Of a DNA stretch of 64,000 bases, positions 57,525-64,000 are shown in pieces. The notes below the pieces were generated by a model. That model was not told where the DNA came from. It made no database searches and saw only the letters and a program-made list of their open reading frames with translations. The DNA is from Rhodospirillaceae bacterium (GTDB taxonomy: Bacteria > Pseudomonadota > Alphaproteobacteria > GCA-2731375): contig JABIWH010000056.1 of assembly GCA_018701215.1 (NCBI GenBank), positions 62,001 to 126,000 of the forward strand, in the 5' to 3' direction. The position numbers and the translations under genes were made by a program. Positions within the stretch are counted from its first letter, which is position 1, and every line of letters starts with the position of its first letter.

Positions 57525-58788
57525 GGCGGCGAGCCAGAATTTCAAGTTCCTGCATGCGGCGGATATCCACTTGGATAGCCCCATGCGGGGCTTGTCGAAC
57601 TACGAAAATGCGCCAGTGGAGGCCATGCGCGGGGCGACCCGGGCGGCGCTCTCCAATCTGGTCGATCTGGCCATTGCGGAAGCCTGTGCCTTTGTTCTGA
57701 TCGCCGGAGATCTGTTTGACGGCAACCAGAGGGATATCGGCACCGCGCACTTTTTCGCCAGGCAAATGGCCCGGCTGGGCGAGAATGGTATCAATGTCTA
57801 CGTGGTCTTTGGCAATCACGACGCGGAAACGCCGTTGAAGGCCATGCCCTGGCCCGAGAACGTCAAGCTGTTGAGTAACCGCAGGGCGGAATCCGTTTCT
57901 GTTCCAGAGTTGAATGTCACCATCCATGGCCGCAGCTTCGCCAGGCGTGACGAAGACCGGAACCTGGCCGAAACCTATCCCATAGCGGTGCCTGATAGCT
58001 TTAACATCGGCATCCTGCACACGGCCCTGACCGGCCATGCGGCCCATGAACTCTATGCACCCTGTTCCCTGGATGACTTGAAGGGCAAGGGCTATGACTA
58101 TTGGGCCTTGGGCCATGTGCATGATTTCAGCCAACGCCACGCAGACCCACCGATCATTTACGCTGGCAACCTGCAGGGTCGCAGCGTCCGGGAAACCGGG
58201 CCCAAGGGCGCCGTGCTGGTTAATGTCGAGGCTGGCGCCGTGCGGGTGCAGCCGCGGATCCTTGATGCGGCCCGTTGGGCGGATGTTGGCATCGACCTGA
58301 CCGCGACGGCCAGCCGCGACGGTTTGCTGGGTCTGGTACGGCAGAATCTGGTCAACGTTGCTGATGAAGCGGATGACCGGGTGGCTGCCGTCCGCTTGAC
58401 CCTGCGGGGGCGGACACCCTTGCATGCCGAGATCTCCAGGCATGAGCGGACCTTGGTCGAGGATATTCATGTCCTGGCCTCGGGCCTGGGCCGGGACGTG
58501 TGGCTGGAAAAGATCCGCTTTCGGACCGAGGCGACGTTAACAAGCACCGAGATCGCCGCCCGCGACGATGCCGTTGGCGACCTGGCCGCGCGCCTGGCCG
58601 GCGCCGGGCAAGACGGCGATTTGATGGCCTTGATCGCTGATGACGTAAAAGCCCTGCTGAACAAGCTGCCCGCCGGTGGGAACGGTCTGGATTCGGCATT
58701 GTTGCAGGCTGCCCTGGCCCAGGACTTTGCTCAACTCGTGGCCGATGCCAGCGCCGATCTGGTGGCGCAATTGGCCGAGGGCGATTGA
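57511..58788 (+). CDS. SbcD/YhaO-like DNA repair metallophosphoesterase
   Basis: The 425-residue protein has all calcineurin-like phosphodiesterase motifs: FLHAADIHLDSPMRGL (D-x-H), VLIAGDLFDGN, VVFGNHD, ILHTALTGHAA and WALGHVHDFSQ (G-H-x-H). Length and pairing with a YhaN-like ATPase identify the YhaO/SbcD-type nuclease. The pair probably processes DNA ends. ATG 57511 or 57517 could start it, both overlapping the ATC-hydrolase gene. It overlaps the ATPase gene as TGATG. Confidence 0.9.
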   Translation: MGMTEAASQNFKFLHAADIHLDSPMRGLSNYENAPVEAMRGATRAALSNLVDLAIAEACAFVLIAGDLFDGNQRDIGTAHFFARQMARLGENGINVYVVFGNHDAETPLKAMPWPENVKLLSNRRAESVSVPELNVTIHGRSFARRDEDRNLAETYPIAVPDSFNIGILHTALTGHAAHELYAPCSLDDLKGKGYDYWALGHVHDFSQRHADPPIIYAGNLQGRSVRETGPKGAVLVNVEAGAVRVQPRILDAARWADVGIDLTATASRDGLLGLVRQNLVNVADEADDRVAAVRLTLRGRTPLHAEISRHERTLVEDIHVLASGLGRDVWLEKIRFRTEATLTSTEIAARDDAVGDLAARLAGAGQDGDLMALIADDVKALLNKLPAGGNGLDSALLQAALAQDFAQLVADASADLVAQLAEGD

Positions 58789-61700
58789 TGCGCTTGCGCC
58801 GCTTCGATCTGCTGCGCTACGGCCATTTTACAGACCGGTCGATAGATTTCGGCCAGCTGGCTGACGGTGGCACGGATCTGCATTTGATCATCGGGCCCAA
58901 CGAAGCCGGCAAATCCACCATGCTGAGCGGCCTTGGCGATCTGTTGTTCGGAATTGGCGGCACCTCGGCCTATAATTTTCTGCACGATTACCAGGCCATG
59001 CGGCTTGGCGGGGTGGTTGAAAATCCATCGGGCGAGCTGGCGTTTCTCCGCCGCAAGGGTAATCAGAAAACCTTGCTCGATATGGCCGAGCAGCCGCTTG
59101 CTGACGATGCCCTGGCGCCTTTTACCGGTGGTGCCGACCGGGCCTGGTTCGAGCGGATGTTCGGGTTGGATCACGTGCGTCTGCGCGAGGGTGGCCAGGC
59201 GATTCTTGAGGCCAAGGATGATGTTGGCAAGATGCTGTTTGAAGCCAGCAGCGGCATCGCCAATCTTGGCGAGGAACTGCAACGTCTGGACGAGGACGCC
59301 GCCGCCATCTTTCGCCCCCGTGGCAGTACGCAGTTTTTGGCGCTTGCCGTCGCGAAGCACCAGGCCGCCGCCGCCGCGGCCAAGGCGGCCGTGTATTCCA
59401 CCAAGGACTGGATGGCGCTTGTCGATAGCTTGGCGGAGATCGGCGCTCAGAAACAGCAATTAAACAATGAGAGGCGGGCGCTCGACGCCGAGGCCGCCCG
59501 GTTGCAGCGCATCAGACGGGCCAAGCCGCGATTTCTGAAACTCGATCAAGTGGCCGAGGAGCTCGCGGCCCTGGGTGAGAGACCTTTCCTGAGAGTTGAT
59601 TTCGAGGCCCAGGTCAGAGCGGCCAGCGAAGCCCTGTCGGCGGCTCAGGGTAGCGAAAGAACGGCACGGGACAGTTTAAAACAATTGCAGGAACGCCGTG
59701 CCGCCATCACCGTTGACACCGCCGTTCTGGCTCAAGCTGCGCGCAAGGAAGCCCTGGTCACCTTGCAGGTCCGGGCCAGCACGGCCAACTTGGATATTCC
59801 CAGGCGGGAAAGTGAATACAACGAGTTGATCGGGGCGGCGAAAGCGGAAATGGCGCGCATTGGCTTGCCGGGCGAGCCTATCGGATTTGATCAAACACGA
59901 TTGCCCACGATCCAGGCAATCTCCCAGGTCAGGAACATGATCTCGGGCTATCGGGATATCAAAACCCGGTCCGAGGCGGCCCACGCGCAGCGGGACGATG
60001 CGCAAAAAGCACTGCAACGGGCGGACGAACGTATCGCCGGCATGGGTCCACCGGCTGATCTGGCTGATCCTTTGGCGTTGCGGCGCCTCATTGCGAAGCA
60101 GGAACAACACCGGGGTGTAGAGGCGGCGTGCGCGGACAAGCGCCGCCGCCTGGCCAATTTGGAAGACGATTTGCGGGACAATCTGCCAGCGCTGCATCTA
60201 GACAGGCTGCAGGCGGAGGAGCTGGCCAATCGCGTCTTCCCGACTGGTGAGCAGGTAACGGCGGCAAGCAATGAACTTGCCGCGTTCGAGCGCCGCCGCG
60301 AGGCCGGACAGCGGCAGATAGAGGATCTGGAGACCGAATTGGCGGCCCTGCGCAAAGTCCTGGCGCGGATCGAGGCCGACAGCGGTTTGCCCATGCCGGA
60401 TGATCTGGCCGGTGCCCGCGCGGCGCGGGACGAAAGCTGGCGGGCGATCAAGGATGGGGCGCTTGCGGGCCGGGCTCCCACTGCCCAGGCCATGGACAGC
60501 ATGGATGGGCACATGGGGCGGGCGGATGATACTGCCGACCGTATGATCGGCGATGCCGCACGCTACGAGGAAATCAGTGGCCATGGCCGCGGGATCAGCA
60601 CCGGCACGGATAAAATGGTTGAATATCAGCGCCAGGTCGATGGGATCCTGGGGCAGATAGAGGACTGGCGGCGGCGCTGGCAGGATCTCTGGCTGGCCAG
60701 CGGCCTGGATGCGCCTGAATTGGGGCGGGCGCCGGCGGTATTGCAGCACCGGGACCGTGCGCTGGAGATCGTGGCGGAGATACGCCGGGAACGGCGCGAA
60801 CTGGATGCAATGGAGACAACGATCCAGGATTGCCGCCAGGAGATGATCGCCGCGCTTGCCGGTTTCGAGGGGCGTGATAGGAGCCATTTGAGCCTATCGG
60901 AACTGTTGATCGATGGCGCCGAGATGCTGTCAGAACTGTCGGCCCGGCATAACGATCTACAAAATCTTGTCAGCCAGCAGGACGCCTGCGCCGCCAGCCT
61001 GCGGGATATTGATGCAGCCGTTGCCGAATGGACCAAGCGAGAGGCCGCGGCCATGGCGGCGTGGTCGCAACTGAGCCAGGGCATGGCCATTCTGGATGGC
61101 GAGATGGATATCGAGCAAGCTGAAGCGGTCTTTGAGCCGATCGAAATTCTGCGCGGCAAACTGGCCGAGATCGACGGGCTAGGGCATCGGATCAAGACCA
61201 TGGGGGATGACATCCTGGCCTTTAACAAATTGGCCGGCGAGTTGTCGGAAACTTTTGCCCTGGGCGATCTGACCGGCCTGCCGCTGGAAGTCGCCGGCGC
61301 GATCGTGGCCACGTACGATGCAGCGGTGGCGGACCAGACCCAGGCCAATCTGATGGATCAGCAGATCGAAAAGGCAGATGAAGATTGCCGCCGGGCCGGC
61401 CTTGCGGTGCAGACCCATGGCGAAACCATTGCTGCGCTGTGCCGTACCGCCGGCGTCGAAACCGTGGGCGAAGTTGCCGCCGTGGTAGCGCGCTGCGCAA
61501 AAGCCGATGCCCTTGGCCAGGAACAGGACCAGATCACCGATGGCCTGGCTAATGACGGCGATGGCATCGAACTGACGGAATTACGCCGGCAATGCGATGC
61601 CATCGACCCGGACCAGATCCCAGGCCGTCTGCATGAAATCGAACAGGAAAGGCCGGGACTTGAGCAACGCCTGGAAGAGGTCATCCGGCGGGAGCGGGAC

Positions 61701-62285
61701 CTGCAACAACAGGAAAACGAGATTAGAGCGGCCCAAGGCGCCGCCGATCCGGAGCAGGATGCGGCGCAAAAACTGGCCACGGTGGTCGAGGAGGCAGAGC
61801 GCTATCTGCGCCTGAAGACATCCGCCCGGCTGTTGCGCTGGGCCATTGAACAGCATCGCAAGGAGATGCAGGGGCCGCTTTTGAGCCGCGCTTCGGCATT
61901 GTTCAATCTGTTGACCGTGGAACGCTATAAGCGGCTGTTCGCCGACTTCGGCGAAGGGGACCATGCCCGTCTGATGGGTGAGAACAGGAATGGCAACAGC
62001 ATCCTGATCGAGCAGATGAGCGACGGCACCCGGGACCAACTTTATCTCTCCCTGCGTCTGGCGGCGGTGGCGCACTATGGCGAGACCTCCACTGCCACAT
62101 TGCTGCCATTCGTGGCCGATGATTTATTGGTTAACTTCGACGATGCCCGCGCTGCCGCCGGGTTTCAGGCTCTGCGGGAGCTAAGCCGAAATGTGCAGGT
62201 GATTGTCTTCACCCATCACCAGCATTTGGCGGATGTCGCCCGTGGTGCGTTGGGTGAGAACGGCTGGACGGTGCATCGTCTTTAA
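58788..62285 (+). CDS. YhaN-like SMC/Rad50-type AAA ATPase
   Basis: The 1165-residue protein has an N-terminal Walker A (LIIGPNEAGKSTMLSGLGDL, residues 33-52), a head segment DRAWFERMFGLDHVRLREGG, about 800 residues of coiled-coil-rich sequence, and a C-terminal head with ABC signature DQLYLSLRLAAVAHYG and Walker B LPFVADDLLVNFDDARAAAG. This is the YhaN architecture, partner of the YhaO-like nuclease upstream with which it overlaps by TGATG. No zinc hook CxxC is evident mid-coil, in contrast to classical SbcC. A repetitive Met/Asp/Gly stretch (AMDSMDGHMGRADDTADRM) lies in the coil. Confidence 0.92.
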   Translation: MRLRRFDLLRYGHFTDRSIDFGQLADGGTDLHLIIGPNEAGKSTMLSGLGDLLFGIGGTSAYNFLHDYQAMRLGGVVENPSGELAFLRRKGNQKTLLDMAEQPLADDALAPFTGGADRAWFERMFGLDHVRLREGGQAILEAKDDVGKMLFEASSGIANLGEELQRLDEDAAAIFRPRGSTQFLALAVAKHQAAAAAAKAAVYSTKDWMALVDSLAEIGAQKQQLNNERRALDAEAARLQRIRRAKPRFLKLDQVAEELAALGERPFLRVDFEAQVRAASEALSAAQGSERTARDSLKQLQERRAAITVDTAVLAQAARKEALVTLQVRASTANLDIPRRESEYNELIGAAKAEMARIGLPGEPIGFDQTRLPTIQAISQVRNMISGYRDIKTRSEAAHAQRDDAQKALQRADERIAGMGPPADLADPLALRRLIAKQEQHRGVEAACADKRRRLANLEDDLRDNLPALHLDRLQAEELANRVFPTGEQVTAASNELAAFERRREAGQRQIEDLETELAALRKVLARIEADSGLPMPDDLAGARAARDESWRAIKDGALAGRAPTAQAMDSMDGHMGRADDTADRMIGDAARYEEISGHGRGISTGTDKMVEYQRQVDGILGQIEDWRRRWQDLWLASGLDAPELGRAPAVLQHRDRALEIVAEIRRERRELDAMETTIQDCRQEMIAALAGFEGRDRSHLSLSELLIDGAEMLSELSARHNDLQNLVSQQDACAASLRDIDAAVAEWTKREAAAMAAWSQLSQGMAILDGEMDIEQAEAVFEPIEILRGKLAEIDGLGHRIKTMGDDILAFNKLAGELSETFALGDLTGLPLEVAGAIVATYDAAVADQTQANLMDQQIEKADEDCRRAGLAVQTHGETIAALCRTAGVETVGEVAAVVARCAKADALGQEQDQITDGLANDGDGIELTELRRQCDAIDPDQIPGRLHEIEQERPGLEQRLEEVIRRERDLQQQENEIRAAQGAADPEQDAAQKLATVVEEAERYLRLKTSARLLRWAIEQHRKEMQGPLLSRASALFNLLTVERYKRLFADFGEGDHARLMGENRNGNSILIEQMSDGTRDQLYLSLRLAAVAHYGETSTATLLPFVADDLLVNFDDARAAAGFQALRELSRNVQVIVFTHHQHLADVARGALGENGWTVHRL

Positions 62286-62296
62286 CGGCTCTAAGT

Positions 62297-63565
62297 TCAG
62301 GCCAGGGCCTGGCTGGGGAGCTCTGCGCTGTCTGGTGCGCTGTCTCTGATCAGGGCGGGTGGGTCCATATAGGCTTGTTGCAGCACAAGGGCCGCGGCAC
62401 CACGGGCCCAGACATCATCGCCCCAAAGATGCGCCACGATTTCCGTTTCGAAGCGGTTGCCCGCTAATTGCAATTTTCGCGCCTCTTTGACCAAAGGCGC
62501 GAACAGCATCTCTCCGGCCCGCAGGCCTTCGCCGGTGACGATGACTTTTGGCGGGTTCAAGGTCGCGATCAAATTGCCGATGGCCCGGCCCAGTATGCGC
62601 CCTGCCTTGGCGAACTCCGCCGTCAGGGCCTGGTCGCCGGCCTTGGCCTCGGCGGTGATGCGTTCAATCTCCACGTGATAGGCCTTGGGGTCCTGGCTGT
62701 AACTGTCCAGCGAAAAATGCGGCAATACCTGGCGCAGGATGGCATAGTCGGCGGCATAGGCCTCGACACAGCCCAACTGTCCGCAGCGGCAGGGCCGTCC
62801 GGAAAATTCGATCTTGGCGTGACCGAATTCCGGGCCGATGCCGTTATGGCCCCGGTATAGGCGGTCGTGGGTTACCAGGCCCATGCCGATGCCATGTTCC
62901 ACGGTGACCACGGCAAAAGAGGATAGATTCCGGCCTTCGCCGAACCAGTGCTCGGCCAGGGTCACCACGTTGGCGTCGTTTTCTATGGAGGCGGGAAAGG
63001 GGAAGCGTTCCGATAGCAGGGGGCCAAAGGCAACATCATCCCGGTCGAAAATGGGGCTCCAATAACACAGGCCTTCAAGGTTGTTGATGTAGCCGGGAAT
63101 GGCCACGCAGAGGCCAAGAACACGGTTTTTGTCGATCTTGGCCTCGATCAAGCAGCGGCGCACGCCAACCTCGATCATGTCGGCCGCGATGTCCGGATGC
63201 TGGCTGCCGTTGAAGGGCAGGGTGGTGGTGTGCAGCACATCGCCGCGAAAATCCGTGACCGCCACGCTCATGCGGTGGAGGGATAATTTTACACCCAGGA
63301 CATGGGCCGCATTGGGGTTCATATCCAGGTTGACCCGCGGCCGCCCCCGCCCTGGGTCATGGCGCGCCGGGTCCTCCCCGTTGCCGTTACCGTGGGCCAG
63401 TTCCTGCACCTCGGTGATCCAGCCTTCGTGCTGTAGGGACTGCACCACGCCCGTTACCGCCGAGCGGCTAAGCCCGCAGGCATCGGCAATCTCAACACGG
63501 CTGATCGGTCCGCCGCGACGGATGCTGTCCAGGACCCTAAATCTGCCAGAAAGTGGCTTTTCCAC
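62297..63565 (-). CDS. ROK family transcriptional regulator
   Basis: The 422-residue protein has an N-terminal winged-helix (RVEIADACGLSRSAVTGVVQ) and a ROK sugar-kinase-like domain: LGVKLSLHRMSVAVTDFRGD, VAIPGYINNLEG, ENDANVVTLAEHWFGEG, EHGIGMGLV and the zinc motif CRCGQLGCVEAYA. Such proteins usually repress sugar genes and respond to a sugar or sugar phosphate. GTG 63565 starts it. It is divergent from a sugar-isomerase-like gene across a 316-base AT-rich gap, its likely target. Confidence 0.92.
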   Translation of the reverse strand: MEKPLSGRFRVLDSIRRGGPISRVEIADACGLSRSAVTGVVQSLQHEGWITEVQELAHGNGNGEDPARHDPGRGRPRVNLDMNPNAAHVLGVKLSLHRMSVAVTDFRGDVLHTTTLPFNGSQHPDIAADMIEVGVRRCLIEAKIDKNRVLGLCVAIPGYINNLEGLCYWSPIFDRDDVAFGPLLSERFPFPASIENDANVVTLAEHWFGEGRNLSSFAVVTVEHGIGMGLVTHDRLYRGHNGIGPEFGHAKIEFSGRPCRCGQLGCVEAYAADYAILRQVLPHFSLDSYSQDPKAYHVEIERITAEAKAGDQALTAEFAKAGRILGRAIGNLIATLNPPKVIVTGEGLRAGEMLFAPLVKEARKLQLAGNRFETEIVAHLWGDDVWARGAAALVLQQAYMDPPALIRDSAPDSAELPSQALA

Positions 63566-63881
63566 TGCTTTTGCTCTTGTTCTAGGTTTGTTTGATTCTG
63601 GAATTTATTTATTCACCATATGAATTAAATAGCAACCCGAAAAATTAAACAATATTTTTTTAGAATGCTAAAATCATACATATATGGTGGAAAAATGCCA
63701 AAAAAAGAATATTAACTTATAAAAAATCATATTTTGGTAAAAATAAATCGTATTTATCGTTTGACATATTCGTGATCTTTGGATTTAATTTAATTCAATA
63801 ACAAAACAATACCGCCTGATGCCGAAATATCCGGGATCAAGTTACGGCGGTCCAGCAGGCTGCGAAAGCGGAGAGGTAAAG
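63566..63881. promoter_or_regulatory. AT-rich divergent regulatory region (ROK / sugar gene)
   Basis: This 316-base gap is very AT-rich compared with the rest of the window. It contains TTATTCACCATATGAATTAA-like palindromic sequence (63605-63626; ATTCA-CCATA-TGAAT) next to the ROK gene and a CATACATATATGG stretch. These are candidate operators for the ROK protein. Apart from them and the promoter listed separately I see no gene. Confidence 0.45.
63761..63789 (+). promoter_or_regulatory. Sigma-70 type promoter for the sugar-isomerase-like gene
   Basis: A consensus -35 TTGACA (63761-63766), a 17-base spacer and TTTAAT (63784-63789) form a strong promoter about 93 bases before the ATG at 63882. 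It reads away from the ROK regulator gene. Confidence 0.7.
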
Positions 63882-64000
63882 ATGCGAACGATCAAGGGAC
63901 CAGCCATATTTTTCGCCCAATTCGCGGGCGATGACGCGCCGTTCAACAGCCTGGACAGTATTTGCGCCTGGGCCGCGGGCCTGGGCTACAAGGGCGTGCA
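63882..64000 (+). CDS. Sugar phosphate isomerase/epimerase family protein, 3'-truncated
   Basis: Only the first 39 or so codons are in the window. They read MRTIKGPAIFFAQFAGDDAP, then FNSLDSICAWAAGLGYKGVQ, the N-terminal strand and first helix of an AP-endonuclease-2/xylose-isomerase-like TIM barrel. The ribosome site is GAGAGGT. It is likely the first gene of a sugar catabolic operon controlled by the divergent ROK regulator. Confidence 0.75.
   Translation, partial: MRTIKGPAIFFAQFAGDDAPFNSLDSICAWAAGLGYKGV

Noticed and set aside
1..64000. Mobile elements, prophage or defence islands
   Set aside because: No transposase, integrase, toxin-antitoxin, restriction or phage structural gene was recognised, and no long terminal or direct repeats were noticed.

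Overview
The window reads as ordinary chromosome of a GC-rich alphaproteobacterium. The evidence is an lptF-lptG-lptD set, HolC, ClpS/ClpA, a phasin, SlyX, and a run of families typical of that class (DUF1491, DUF2007, DUF6111, DUF1285, a MoxR/DUF58/DUF4159 locus). A Rhodospirillales-like or related marine lineage is my guess from the many small catabolic modules (sulfatase, TfdA- and PhyH-type oxygenases, VOC enzymes, SDRs, MFS carriers); the order cannot be fixed from sequence reading alone. I saw no phage, insertion sequence, CRISPR array or rRNA.

Layout. 1-16.5 kb: the 3' part of aroC, a tiny membrane protein and a thioesterase; then on the minus strand the LPS transport genes lptF-lptG-lptD; a VOC/sulfatase pair; pepA-holC; a broken zinc-ribbon gene; an SDR; and a minus-strand operon ygfZ-tag-DUF1491-amidohydrolase-selenoprotein B-TfdA-like oxygenase. 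16.6-27 kb: three glycosyltransferases and asnB (surface polysaccharide), a dihydroorotase-like gene, acuI, selD, trmN6, a polyprenyl diphosphate synthase and tRNA-Pro(CGG). 27-43.5 kb: small VOC/GFA genes, cca, a Nudix gene, the MoxR-DUF58-BatA/DUF4159-GATase-like operon, a seleno-redoxin, a VOC/cupin/MFS operon, ydcF and a SPOR-domain D-alanyl-D-alanine carboxypeptidase. 43.5-50 kb: a phasin with a conspicuous promoter/operator, clpS-clpA, a PhyH oxygenase, an SDR and slyX. 50-64 kb: a seleno-OsmC, an M24 peptidase, a cupin, a deleted dapA-like remnant, a methyltransferase, a second MFS carrier, a divergent acyl-CoA mutase catalytic subunit, a c-di-GMP-I riboswitch in front of a 56-residue membrane protein, an ATC-hydrolase-like gene, an SbcD/YhaO-YhaN-like nuclease/ATPase pair, a ROK regulator and the start of a sugar-isomerase-like gene.

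The most notable signal is a hidden selenoproteome. Four genes (GrdB-like selenoprotein B, SelD, a TlpA/AhpC-like redoxin and an OsmC-family protein) are each cut by a single in-frame UGA exactly at the catalytic or conserved Cys position. Each continues in the same frame into the rest of the family, and each UGA is followed by a short hairpin whose loop carries GU 19-23 nt downstream. Standard gene calling would report them as broken genes or pairs of fragments. selA, selB and tRNA-Sec are not in the window and must lie elsewhere.

Two further points stand out. A GEMM/c-di-GMP-I aptamer abuts the Shine-Dalgarno sequence of a tiny membrane protein. Two genes show decay: a zinc-ribbon gene with a nonsense codon and a dapA-like gene with an internal deletion.
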